DNA of 64,000 nucleotides, taken from Bradyrhizobium niftali. GTDB taxonomy: Bacteria; Pseudomonadota; Alphaproteobacteria; Rhizobiales; Xanthobacteraceae. Each line of letters starts with the position of its first letter. Within the stretch, counting starts at the first letter, position 1. The notes beneath the pieces are model-generated. The model saw only the letters and a list, made by a program, of their open reading frames with translations. It had not been told where the DNA came from and did no database searches. This document shows positions 34,663-42,923 of the stretch, in pieces. Location: contig NZ_SPQT01000039.1 in assembly GCF_004571025.1 (NCBI RefSeq), positions 1 through 64,000 of the forward strand, written 5' to 3'. The translations under genes were made by a program, and so were the position numbers.

Positions 34663-35376
34663 ATGCCCGCCAAGACCGACCACGACAAGAGCAAGCCTGA
34701 GGACGCGCCGCACTATCACGGCCATCGCGAGCGGCTGCGCGAGCGCTTCTACAGCGCGGGCGCCGATGCGCTCAGCGACTACGAGCTTTTGGAGATGGCG
34801 CTGTTTCCGGCGCTGCCGCGGCGCGACACCAAGCCGCTTGCGAAGACGCTGATCAAGACGTTCGGCTCGTTCGCCGAGGTCGTGCACGCGCCGGTGGCGC
34901 GCTTGCGCGAGATCGACGGCATCGGCGAATCCGCGATCCACCAGCTCAAGCTGATCGCTGCCGCCGCGCACCGCGTCGCCAAGGGCGAGGTCAACAGCCG
35001 CAACGCGCTGTCGTCCTGGAACGAGGTGATCGACTATTGCCGCACCAGCATGGCCTTTGCCGACAAGGAGCAATTCCGCCTGCTCTTCCTCGACAAGCGC
35101 AACCAGCTGATCGCCGACGAGGTGCAGCAGACCGGCACCGTCGACCACACCCCGGTCTATCCGCGCGAGGTGATCAAGCGCGCGCTGGAGCTATCCGCGA
35201 CCGCGCTGATCCTCGTCCACAACCACCCTAGCGGCGATCCCTCGCCATCGCAGGCCGACATCCAGATGACCAAGGCCATCATCGACATCGCAAAGCCGCT
35301 GGGGATTGCCGTGCACGATCACATCATCGTCGGCAAGAGCGGGCACGCGAGCCTGAAGGGAATGAAGCTGATCTAG
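34663..35376 (+). CDS. radC: RadC/MPN(JAMM)-domain protein
   Basis: A 237-residue RadC family protein: N-terminal helix-hairpin-helix (SDYELLEMALFPALPRRDTKPLAKTLIKTFGSFAEVV, IDGIGESAIHQLKLI) and C-terminal JAMM metalloprotease-like domain with ILVHNHPSGDPSPSQADIQMT. The historical DNA-repair role is doubtful. The 3' 144 bp are repeated at 39734-39877 with about 93% identity, and the two copies differ most in the last codons (SLKGMKLI here, SLRGMRLI in the copy), suggesting that this gene end was replaced by an incoming element. Confidence 0.95.
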   Translation: MPAKTDHDKSKPEDAPHYHGHRERLRERFYSAGADALSDYELLEMALFPALPRRDTKPLAKTLIKTFGSFAEVVHAPVARLREIDGIGESAIHQLKLIAAAAHRVAKGEVNSRNALSSWNEVIDYCRTSMAFADKEQFRLLFLDKRNQLIADEVQQTGTVDHTPVYPREVIKRALELSATALILVHNHPSGDPSPSQADIQMTKAIIDIAKPLGIAVHDHIIVGKSGHASLKGMKLI

Positions 35377-35479
35377 CCCGCAGACGCCGCCAGGAGCGCC
35401 ATCGGCGTCGAGTTCGGGTTGAGGGCGTGAACAATTTTCGTTCGCGCCCTCAACTGCAACAGGCAGTCAATCCGGCGCG

Positions 35480-36535
35480 TCAATTCACAGGCGCCGCCAG
35501 CAACTCGTTCAGATTGGCGTCAAGCTGCGCGAGCAACTCCGGGTCCACGCCGAACAGGCCGAGATGTCCGCAGCTGCTCTTCAGCGGACGGAACTGGCTT
35601 CCCGGGATCAGACGCTGCTCAACCTCGCAGTCGCTCGGCGGGAAGAACATGTCGTGACTGATCGGCATCACGTAGGTCTTCGCCTTGATACGGCCGAGCG
35701 CCGACGCGAGATCGCCGCCGGTGTTGCGGCTCACGTCGCCTCGTTGCCACTTCCACGCCATCGCCAGCAGATCGTTTGGATCCATCGGCGCAAAGTATCC
35801 CGTCATGAAGGTATCGACGAAGGCCTGCATCGAGTCGAAGCCGAGCGCCTTGTGTCGGCCTTCGCGGAAGAAATCGGTACTCCACCCCATCACCGTCCAC
35901 AGCTTGGCGTGGCGCTTGAGGCCGGCGGCGACATCGGCCGGCGAACCGTACTTGCCGCCGTTGAACCCCGGATCGGATGTAATCGCTTCGGAGAGTGTCT
36001 CGGCGAAGACGAAATCGTGCTCGGTGTTCTTGGCGGTGCCGGCGATCGGAGCGGCGCGCTTGACGAAGTCGGGATAGCGCACGGCCCATTCATAGGTCTG
36101 CTGCGCACCCATCGAGCCGCCGACGACCAGTGCGAGGCTCTTCAGACCGTATTTCTCGGTCAGAAGCTTGTGTTGGGCGCGAACGTCGTCCCCAATGCGC
36201 ACTTTCGGGAAGGTCGGTCCGGCCTGCGCTCCAACGCTGTTGTTTGGTGAGGTGGAAAGGCCATTTCCGATCTGGTTGACGACGATGATAAAATACTTCG
36301 CCGGGTCGAGCGCACGCCCCTTGCCGATGTAGACCTGCTCCATGATCTTGCTCGTTCCCGAGTACCAGGTCGTAACGAGGATCGCGTTGTCCTTCGCCGC
36401 GTTCAGCGTTCCGTGGGTCGCCACCGCAAGCGCACAGTCCGGAATATGTCCGCCCTCCTCAAGCTCGAGGTTGCCGATTCTGATCGTCTCGTAGGGGCCG
36501 TGGCCTTCCTGGCCGTAGTAGGGATTTGAGCTCAT
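35480..36535 (-). CDS. alpha/beta hydrolase, MetX-like fold (probable esterase)
   Basis: A 351-residue hydrolase related in fold to homoserine O-acetyltransferases. The nucleophile elbow is GGS141MGAQ; Asp295 (PISHDMFFP) and His324 (SCGHLGLFG) complete the triad. It is not a convincing MetX: it sits downstream of a Baeyer-Villiger monooxygenase gene on the same strand (28 bp apart), so hydrolysis of the ester product is the likely job. No signal peptide. GGAGGAAACATCC precedes the ATG. Confidence 0.87.
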   Translation of the reverse strand: MSSNPYYGQEGHGPYETIRIGNLELEEGGHIPDCALAVATHGTLNAAKDNAILVTTWYSGTSKIMEQVYIGKGRALDPAKYFIIVVNQIGNGLSTSPNNSVGAQAGPTFPKVRIGDDVRAQHKLLTEKYGLKSLALVVGGSMGAQQTYEWAVRYPDFVKRAAPIAGTAKNTEHDFVFAETLSEAITSDPGFNGGKYGSPADVAAGLKRHAKLWTVMGWSTDFFREGRHKALGFDSMQAFVDTFMTGYFAPMDPNDLLAMAWKWQRGDVSRNTGGDLASALGRIKAKTYVMPISHDMFFPPSDCEVEQRLIPGSQFRPLKSSCGHLGLFGVDPELLAQLDANLNELLAAPVN

Positions 36536-36563
36536 TGGATGTTTCCTCCCGTTGTTGTTATCA

Positions 36564-38216
36564 TCAGGTCATCGCAAAGCCTTGGTAGCCATTGGCCGCA
36601 AGTTCGTCGCACTGCCGGTTGTAGTTACCGACGCCGCCGATATAGGACAGCAGGCGTCTTGGCTTTCCGTCGACGTTCGAGCCCATGTACCAGGAGTCGG
36701 TTTTCACAACGAGGGTCGCGGCCGCAGTTTCGTCGTGGTGCCTGACCCAATTGTCCTCGAACTCCTTGGTCGCTTCGACGACGCCTTTGCCGTGCTTTTT
36801 CGCGTAAGCAATGCAGTCGGTGATCCAGTCCACCTGCTGCTGAAGACAGGTCGTCATGTTGCAAAGTGCGGCGGACGGAGCGAGCGGCGCGCCGGTGGTG
36901 AACAGGTTGGGATAGCCGTGCACCTGCAGCCCCATCGCGGTGCGGATCTCGTCCTTCCACCTGTCCTTCAACGAACGGCCGTCGCGGCCGCGGATGTCGA
37001 TGCGGCTGAGAGCGCCCGAGCCGGCGTCGAATCCGACGGCCAGGATGATGATGTCGGCCTCATGGACCTTGCCGTCGGAGGTCTGGATGCCGTCGGGCAC
37101 GATGCGCTCGATCGGCGTCTTGCGGCAGTTCACTGCATCAACATTGTCCTGCAGGTAGGCCTCAAGATATTTGTTCTCGAGAGGTACGCGATGCGTGCCG
37201 AATCCGTAATCGGCTTCGGACGGAATCAGCACATCGCACAGCTTCGGGTCATGCCGCAGCCGCTTGCGCATCTTGTCCCGCACGAAATCGGACACCACCG
37301 CGCTTACCGCCTCGTCGAAGAACATTTCCGGGAACGTCGCAAGCCACATCGAGAGCGACCCGTCGTTCCAGTACTTCTCCAGCACCTGCGTACGCTCGTC
37401 GGGCGTCAGTTCGGCCCAGGGGCGGTTCTCAAAGTCATAGTCGAAGCCCGCGAAGGTGGAGCGCACGCGGGTCTTCAGCTCATTGAACCGGCTACTCCAG
37501 CGATCCCAATCCGCTTGCGAATATTTCGGGTTCTTCATGGGCACAACGTATTGCGGCGTGCGCACGAACACCTTCATCGACCCGACTTCGGGTGCGATGG
37601 TCTGGATCACCTGGATGCCGGTGGCTCCGGTGCCCACCACGGCGACCCGCTTGCCTTTGAGATCGATCCCCTCTTTCGGCCAGAGACCGGTATGGGTGAT
37701 CACACCTTTGAACGTGGACTGGCCCGGGAAGCGGTCGTTCAGAGGCGCCGACAGCATACCGCAGCAGGCCAACAGATATTGCGTATCGATGCGTTCGCCA
37801 TCGGAGGTGACCACATCCCAGCGGCCGTCCTTCTCCCGATAGGTGGCGGACTCGATCCGGGTGCTGAACTGGATGTCCTTCTTGAGATCGAAGCGATCAG
37901 CGACGAAGTTCAGCCACTGCTCGGTCTCCGGCTGCCCTGGAAAACGCTCGCTTGGCTTCCACGCTTTGTACAAGTCCTCGGAAAACCAATACTGGTACAC
38001 CTCGACCTGAGAATCGAAGCGCGCACCGGGGTAACGATTCCAGTACCAGGTTCCGCCGACGCCGGAACCCGCCTCGAAGGCGCGGACCTTCAGCCCCAGT
38101 TGCCGCATGCGGTGCAACTGGTACAGACCCGCGATGCCAGCCCCGATAACGACCGCATCGAGGGTCGTCTTTTTTGCTCCGTTCGATTCTCTGGACTTGA
38201 TTTCAGCCTGGTCCAT
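36564..38216 (-). CDS. type I Baeyer-Villiger monooxygenase (FAD/NADPH)
   Basis: A 550-residue flavoprotein that inserts oxygen next to a ketone to give an ester or lactone. FAD Rossmann motif GAGIAG at residues 25-30, NADPH motif GTGATG at 195-200, and between them the BVMO fingerprint F169-K-G-V-I-T-H-T-G-L-W-P180 (FxGxxxHTxxWP). GVGGTWYWNRYPGARFD is also typical. The length is normal for cyclohexanone/phenylacetone monooxygenase relatives. GAGAGG lies upstream of the ATG. Followed by a hydrolase and divergent from an AraC regulator; the group lies between two copies of the radC 3' end. The ketone is unknown. Confidence 0.94.
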   Translation of the reverse strand: MDQAEIKSRESNGAKKTTLDAVVIGAGIAGLYQLHRMRQLGLKVRAFEAGSGVGGTWYWNRYPGARFDSQVEVYQYWFSEDLYKAWKPSERFPGQPETEQWLNFVADRFDLKKDIQFSTRIESATYREKDGRWDVVTSDGERIDTQYLLACCGMLSAPLNDRFPGQSTFKGVITHTGLWPKEGIDLKGKRVAVVGTGATGIQVIQTIAPEVGSMKVFVRTPQYVVPMKNPKYSQADWDRWSSRFNELKTRVRSTFAGFDYDFENRPWAELTPDERTQVLEKYWNDGSLSMWLATFPEMFFDEAVSAVVSDFVRDKMRKRLRHDPKLCDVLIPSEADYGFGTHRVPLENKYLEAYLQDNVDAVNCRKTPIERIVPDGIQTSDGKVHEADIIILAVGFDAGSGALSRIDIRGRDGRSLKDRWKDEIRTAMGLQVHGYPNLFTTGAPLAPSAALCNMTTCLQQQVDWITDCIAYAKKHGKGVVEATKEFEDNWVRHHDETAAATLVVKTDSWYMGSNVDGKPRRLLSYIGGVGNYNRQCDELAANGYQGFAMT

Positions 38217-38567
38217 TTCCCTCTCCTTTTGTTTTTAAGCTATGCACCGTGCCGCTCGACCGAATGGGCGGAGTGGCGTCTCCTTGGCGATCCAACGGAA
38301 CTGCTGGGCAGGTCTCAGAGCCCCGAAGGGTCTCGAGCCGCTCACGCATCGCCAGCGGAAGGCGCCGGAAACTAGTTGCCCCGAGGCACGGCGCGCTTGA
38401 ACGAAGCCGACCTTTCTTTGGACGAATTGCGTGTGCGGCGCAGCGAACGCGCCGGGCGAACCAATACATTTGGCCAAATGCAAAAAGCGCCGTATCCTGC
38501 GCTACCGATCCCACATCATGGGAAAGAAGAGCCGGCGAACGGCCGCCAACCATGTGGAGGCTGCGCC
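38217..38567. other. divergent regulatory region, BVMO / AraC
   Basis: About 350 bp between the BVMO and AraC starts. It contains a perfect 14-bp palindrome CATTTGGCCAAATG at 38467-38480, 87 bp from the AraC ATG. No small gene is convincing. Confidence 0.55.
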
Positions 38568-39458
38568 ATGAGCAAGTTCATTGCGGTCGAGGAGCTTCCG
38601 CAATACGCACCAGGTGAACTGAAGCTGGACAGTTCGGCGGTCGGCCGGCCTGATTTCCGCATGCGGGTATTTCGCTATGCGCCGTCCGACATTTGGGTCC
38701 CCCCGACGGAAGACTTCCTGATCGTCGTCTACCGGCAAGGAGCCACCGCGATGAACCGTCGCGTGACCGGCGCATGGAAGCAGGAGCGCGTCAGCCGCGG
38801 CATTACCACGCTGCTGACCCGCGCCGAGCCTTCGCATTGGCGATGGGCAAACGATATAGAGGTCAGCCACTTCTACATTTCACCGGCCTACATGATGAAA
38901 ACCGCGAGCGAGGCTTTCGATCGTGACGTCGGCGCCATTGAACTTCATGACCTGCTCGGAATCGATGACCCCGTCCTGAGCTGGATCAACGAACAAATGG
39001 CTCACGAAGTCGCCGCCGGCGGTCCAGGCGGAAGACTCTGCTACGACGCGCTGTCGCTCCAGGCCAGCATCCACATCATACGAAAATACGCCGCGGTGAA
39101 GTTCAAGATGCCTTCCGCGCAGGGACACTTCAGGCCGGCTCATGCCCGGCTGATCGAGGATTATATCCAGCAGAACATTTCCCGAAACATCACGCTCGAC
39201 GAACTAGCAGCCATCTGCAACTGCACGCCGATTCAATTCGCCCGCAAATTCCACGCTCATTACGGGATACGCCCTCACGCCTTTGTTCAGAAACAGAAAG
39301 TCGAACAGGCGTGCCGGCATCTGCGACGGGACAATCTGGCGCTCAAGGAGATCGCGCTCCTCAGTGGCTTTGCCGACCAGAGTCATCTGAACAGGGTCTT
39401 TCGCCGCTACCGCAATTGTACGCCGGCTGAATATCGCAAGGGTGCCTCGGGAACCTGA
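38568..39458 (+). CDS. AraC-family transcriptional regulator
   Basis: A 296-residue regulator. C-terminal AraC DNA-binding domain (about residues 190-292) with two helix-turn-helices: ITLDELAAICNCTPIQFARKFHAHYGIRPHAFV and LALKEIALLSGFADQSHLNRVFRRYRNCTPAEYR. The N-terminal part (about 1-170) is a ligand-sensing region of unknown type. The ATG at 38568 follows GGAGG. Divergent from the BVMO gene, which it probably activates in response to the ketone or a product. Confidence 0.93.
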   Translation: MSKFIAVEELPQYAPGELKLDSSAVGRPDFRMRVFRYAPSDIWVPPTEDFLIVVYRQGATAMNRRVTGAWKQERVSRGITTLLTRAEPSHWRWANDIEVSHFYISPAYMMKTASEAFDRDVGAIELHDLLGIDDPVLSWINEQMAHEVAAGGPGGRLCYDALSLQASIHIIRKYAAVKFKMPSAQGHFRPAHARLIEDYIQQNISRNITLDELAAICNCTPIQFARKFHAHYGIRPHAFVQKQKVEQACRHLRRDNLALKEIALLSGFADQSHLNRVFRRYRNCTPAEYRKGASGT

Positions 39459-39720
39459 AGCCGCTCCAGTCCCGGCGGCAGCGACCCAACCTTCGTCAAA
39501 GTCGGTAAGGCTTACCTTATCCGATCAACGAGCTTGATGCATGGGATCAAGGGAATATGGTGACGAGCCATGCGCCAAAGCGACCCCACGTAGATGTCGA
39601 TGAGGGAGCGTGAGGATCACTCGGGAGCATGGAAGACCGCTCCCAATCGCCGCCTCCAAATCAATCAATGACCCCAATGTATTCTTTAGTTTCAATACAG
39701 TAGCTGGACTCCGCGGCTTG
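39459..39720. other. intergenic stretch at island edge
   Basis: About 260 bp, AT-richer than the host genes, with no convincing gene. GGTAAGGCTTACC at about 39505-39517 is a short dyad. The radC remnant follows directly. Confidence 0.5.
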
Positions 39721-39877
39721 GTCCACAACCCTCGGCGATCCCTCGCCATCGCAGGCCGACATCCAGATGACCAAGGCGATCATCGACATCGCAAAGCCGC
39801 TGGGGATTGCCGTGCACGATCACATCATCGTCGGCAAAAGCGGGCACGCCAGCCTGCGCGGCATGCGGCTGATATAG
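39721..39877 (+). pseudogene. displaced 3' end of radC
   Basis: Positions 39734-39877 match radC 35233-35376 at about 134 of 144 bases and end with the same stop position (TAG). Upstream, GTCCACAACC is shared but 5 bases are missing, which breaks the HNHPSGDP motif and the frame. No 5' part of radC is present. The palindrome CGTTCGCGAAGCGAACG follows at 39879-39895, possibly the original radC terminator. Confidence 0.93.
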
Positions 39878-39899
39878 CCGTTCGCGAAGCGAACGTCCC

Positions 39900-40625
39900 T
39901 CAGTGGAAGAAAGCTCGGGCAGCTTCCGAAATAGCTTCGGACGCCTGACGATCGTCGATCGAAGGCCGGCCATCGCCAGCGTGAGGTCCGTAGTTCCCGA
40001 ACTGGCTATGGACCATGCCTGCGATTCGAACAATTTGAGCATCAGCCGGCAATTCCACGGCGTGCTGCTTGATCGTCTCAGGTGCCATGATGCCATCGCG
40101 ATCCGCCACGATGGCGAGCACTCCAAGCCGGGACTTCGAAATATCGGAGCCACAATAGGTTCCGAACAACACAATCCCCTGAAGATCGTCGCGGTGTTTG
40201 CTCGCATAGTAACAAGCTGCGGCGCCTCCAAGTGAATGCCCGCCCACATACCAACGCTCGATCCCGGTCAACTCCTTGCGCATATCGTCGGCTTGCCCGA
40301 TCGAGAAGGCTGCGATGTTGAGTCTCGGCCGTCCAATGACGATATTCACCCGGGCTTTGCTGGATAGCGCGACAAGCTTTGAGAGATATGCCTTCGGCTC
40401 GATCCGGAGGCCCGGATAAAACAAGAGTCCAATCGCAGACGGGGCAGCGGACGGGCGAATGACAATGAAACCATCACGCTCGCTGATCACAACGCGAGAA
40501 TCGTTCAGGGCGCGGGCCTGCGCCAGAGGGTCCGCTCTGTACGCATCGAGCGCCCATGCGATGAAACCGCCCCCCAGGAGCGTGGCAAGTCCTGTGCCCA
40601 CGCCGATCATCAGCAGCTTCTTCAC
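39900..40625 (-). CDS. alpha/beta hydrolase, membrane-anchored
   Basis: A 241-residue protein with an N-terminal membrane anchor (KKLLMIGVGTGLATLLGGGFIAWAL) and an alpha/beta hydrolase domain: GLLFYPGLRIEPKAYLSKL, nucleophile elbow GGHSLGGAAA, ILFG/VADRDG (acid) and GMVHSQFGNYG (His). It matches the AB_hydrolase_5-type group. The GTG at 40625 follows GGAGGA and lies 2 bp after the ArsR stop, so it is the third gene of the SRPBCC-ArsR-hydrolase operon. Confidence 0.87.
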   Translation of the reverse strand: MKKLLMIGVGTGLATLLGGGFIAWALDAYRADPLAQARALNDSRVVISERDGFIVIRPSAAPSAIGLLFYPGLRIEPKAYLSKLVALSSKARVNIVIGRPRLNIAAFSIGQADDMRKELTGIERWYVGGHSLGGAAACYYASKHRDDLQGIVLFGTYCGSDISKSRLGVLAIVADRDGIMAPETIKQHAVELPADAQIVRIAGMVHSQFGNYGPHAGDGRPSIDDRQASEAISEAARAFFH

Positions 40626-40627
40626 GT

Positions 40628-40963
40628 CTAATCCTCCTCCAGGAGGCTGCCGAGTCGATCGAGGCGACGCTCCCACGACGTCCGGTGTTCTCTGATCCAG
40701 TGCTCCAGGGTCTCGAATCCCGACGTATCCAGGCTGCACATACGTACGCGCCCCTTCTTGTGGGACTTGAGCAAGGCACAGGACTGAAGAATGCGCAGAT
40801 GCTGGGTCACGGCCGTGACGGTGATACCGAGCGGCCTGGAAAGGTCCGACACGGACATTGGACCGGCACTCAAAAGACGAATGATCCGACGGCGCGTAGA
40901 ATCACCAAGGGCATCCAGGATTCGATCGACCCTGCCGATGCGCAAGGCCATGGACGTGGCCAT
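40628..40963 (-). CDS. ArsR-family HTH transcriptional regulator
   Basis: A 111-residue winged helix protein: ILDALGDSTRRRIIRLLSAGPMSVSDLSRPLGITVTAVTQHLRILQSCALLKSHKKGR is the canonical ArsR DNA-binding core. No Cys-x-Cys metal site in the recognition helix, so probably the metal-independent type that accompanies SRPBCC proteins. The ATG at 40963 follows GGAGGACC. Second gene of the operon. Confidence 0.92.
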   Translation of the reverse strand: MATSMALRIGRVDRILDALGDSTRRRIIRLLSAGPMSVSDLSRPLGITVTAVTQHLRILQSCALLKSHKKGRVRMCSLDTSGFETLEHWIREHRTSWERRLDRLGSLLEED

Positions 40964-40995
40964 TGACACGGTCCTCCGGTTTTCCGTGCAGGTGC

Positions 40996-41463
40996 CTAAA
41001 CGACCGGCTCAAGTCGATCGAGCAGAGCGCGCCATCCAGCCTCGCGAATTTTGGGACCGTCCGCACCCTCGAAGAAGACGGCCTGATGGGTCAGGACCAA
41101 CAGCGTCCCCGAATCCTTTGGACGGAATTCCGCGGTCACGAGGGATGCGGATATGCGCCGCTCTCCTAACGTCATCGTGGAAGCCGTAACAACGCGGCGA
41201 TCGGCAACTACATCCAGAAAGTGCCCGTCGTAGGTGAGCGCGACCGAGGCGAAAGGCGTGCCCTTCTTGAAGCGGTATTGGGCGCGCTCTCGCCCTCCAA
41301 CGGCAAAATCCATGCTGAAATGCTCGACGTCGTGGTCAGGGCCTTCAGCAAACCAGCGCCGCTTCTTGGACGCGTCGGAAAAAGCCGCGAATACCTGGAT
41401 CGGCGACTTGAGATACATGCGCTCGATGACAAACGTGTTGTCGACGATGGATTGATCGGTCAT
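40996..41463 (-). CDS. SRPBCC / AHSA1-domain protein, ArsR partner
   Basis: A 155-residue START-like protein: FVIERMYLKSPIQVFAAFSDASKKRRWFAEGP, DFAVGGRERAQYRF and LLVLTHQAVFFEGADGPKIREAGWRALLDRL. In many bacteria an ArsR gene and an AHSA1 gene are paired; here the AHSA1 gene comes first, 32 bp before arsR. AGGGTGG precedes ATG 41463. The ligand is unknown. Confidence 0.9.
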   Translation of the reverse strand: MTDQSIVDNTFVIERMYLKSPIQVFAAFSDASKKRRWFAEGPDHDVEHFSMDFAVGGRERAQYRFKKGTPFASVALTYDGHFLDVVADRRVVTASTMTLGERRISASLVTAEFRPKDSGTLLVLTHQAVFFEGADGPKIREAGWRALLDRLEPVV

Positions 41464-41481
41464 TGCCACCCTGCTCATTAG

Positions 41482-41502
41482 TGAAGTCTATACTTCAGTA
41501 TA
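41482..41502. promoter_or_regulatory. overlapping dyads upstream of SRPBCC-ArsR operon
   Basis: TGAAGT-CTAT-ACTTCA (41482-41497) and TATACT-TC-AGTATA (41489-41502) overlap, about 20-40 bp upstream of the first start codon. A further ACTTCAGTAT lies nearby at about 41527-41536. Position and symmetry fit an ArsR operator. Confidence 0.5.
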
Positions 41503-41630
41503 AGCGCGGCGCGATAGTCAAGTGGCGACTTCAGTATCAGAACCGTCTGCATGGAGAAGCCGGCGATTTGCGCACGCTGAAGCGCGGGATGCGGTTGATC
41601 TGAAGCTTCGAATCGAGCGACAAGAACAGC

Positions 41631-42416
41631 ATGAGCGACTGGCTGCACAATCTGCCGCTGCCCTTGATGGCGCTGGTGATCTTCGGATTCACCTATTTGC
41701 TCGCCGGGGCGATCTTCGCGGGCATCGCACTTGTCGCGACCGGCGAGCGCGCCAAATCGCTGAAGGCGATCTCGCCGGGCATGCTGCCGGTGCTCGGCAT
41801 CATCTTCGGCCTGTTCGTCGCCTTCACCGCGGCGCAGGTCTGGGGTGACGGCGACCGCGCCGGCGCTGCGGTGAGCCGCGAGGCCAGTGCGCTGCGAAGC
41901 GCCGTGCTGCTGGCCGCAGGCCTGCCGGCGGAGCAGGAGACGCGGCTGCGCGGCCTGGTCCGCGACTATGTCGGACAGGCCGTGACAGTGGAATGGCCGA
42001 TGATGGCGCATCAGGCGGTCTCGTTGAAAGTCACGCCGCCTGCGCTTGCGGAAGCGTTGCAGCTCGTCATCGCGATGACGCCGCAAGGCACGGGGCAGGC
42101 GAATGTGCAGCGCGAGCTCATCGCAGCGCTGGAGCAGGCGCTGGATGCACGGCGGCAGCGGATCATCGTCAGCCTCGCCGCAGTGAACCCGGTCAAGTGG
42201 TGGTGCCTGTACCTCCAGGCCGTCTGCGCGCTGCTGGTGATCGGCCTCGTTCATTGCGACAACCGCCTGGGATCGGCGATCGCTATGGGCCTGTTCGCGA
42301 CGGGAGTAGCCACCTCCGTCCTGCTCATCGCCGCACATGACCGGCCCTTCGCCGGCCAGATCTCGATCCAGCCGGAGCCGCTGCTCCAGATCATGCCGGC
42401 GGCAGCAAAGAGCTAG
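41631..42416 (+). CDS. DUF4239 (bestrophin-like) membrane protein
   Basis: A 261-residue membrane protein: two N-terminal helices (LMALVIFGFTYLLAGAIFAGIAL; GMLPVLGIIFGLFVAFTAAQVW), a polar central region (VSREASALRSAVLLAAGLP ... ALEQALDARRQRI) and two C-terminal helices (WWCLYLQAVCALLVIGLVHC; AMGLFATGVATSVLLIAAHDRPFAG). This is the DUF4239 layout, distantly related to bestrophin channels. Function unproven. Monocistronic. Confidence 0.82.
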   Translation: MSDWLHNLPLPLMALVIFGFTYLLAGAIFAGIALVATGERAKSLKAISPGMLPVLGIIFGLFVAFTAAQVWGDGDRAGAAVSREASALRSAVLLAAGLPAEQETRLRGLVRDYVGQAVTVEWPMMAHQAVSLKVTPPALAEALQLVIAMTPQGTGQANVQRELIAALEQALDARRQRIIVSLAAVNPVKWWCLYLQAVCALLVIGLVHCDNRLGSAIAMGLFATGVATSVLLIAAHDRPFAGQISIQPEPLLQIMPAAAKS

Positions 42417-42438
42417 CGCGCGAGCGCTCCGTCAGGCC

Positions 42439-42759
42439 TCAATAGCAATATCGGGGATCGACCGGGACGTAGCGTCCGTCGGGGCGCTGCATGTAGCAGC
42501 CGCGCTGATAGGCGTAGTAGCCGGAGCGGCGGCGCTCGCCCTCCGAGGCGATCGCGGCGCCCGTGCCGGCACCGACGACGGCGCCGATTGCTGCACCGCG
42601 GCCGCCACCGATCGCGCCGCCGAGGATCGCCCCGCCGACACCGCCGATGATCGCGCCGCCGACGGCATCCTGGGCCGCCGCCTCATGCGCCGGCATCGCC
42701 AACGCAACCGTCAGACACGCCGCGATCCCAAGACTTCCAATGCGAAGACCTCGAAGCAT
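42439..42759 (-). CDS. glycine-zipper exported small protein
   Basis: A 106-residue protein: signal peptide (about 1-29, ending HEAAAQ), then a glycine-zipper stretch (AIIGGVGGAILGGAIGGGRGAAIGAVVGAGTGAAIA), and a Tyr-rich C terminus (YYAYQRGCYMQRPDGRYVPVDPRYCY). Glycine-zipper domains of this sort associate with the outer membrane. GGGGAGGG precedes the ATG. No partner genes. Confidence 0.85.
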   Translation of the reverse strand: MLRGLRIGSLGIAACLTVALAMPAHEAAAQDAVGGAIIGGVGGAILGGAIGGGRGAAIGAVVGAGTGAAIASEGERRRSGYYAYQRGCYMQRPDGRYVPVDPRYCY

Positions 42760-42923
42760 GCTCGCCCTCCCCTGTGCTGAGCTGTGTCATAGCGCCGCAA
42801 GCGGATTCGAGCCAGACAAATTGCCGGCGCCGCAGCTGGAACGCGCCGCGATGGCGCCGGGGGCGCTGCGCGACGGCAGCCCAGACCGTACCGTGTGCGA
42901 TGCACATGCAGGCCGTCGAAAGG

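Noticed and set aside
35480..36535. Calling the hydrolase homoserine O-acetyltransferase (metX)
   Set aside because: Fold similarity only; gene context with a BVMO argues for an esterase role.
36552..38375. 607-residue plus-strand frame
   Set aside because: Antisense to the Baeyer-Villiger monooxygenase, which has full motifs.
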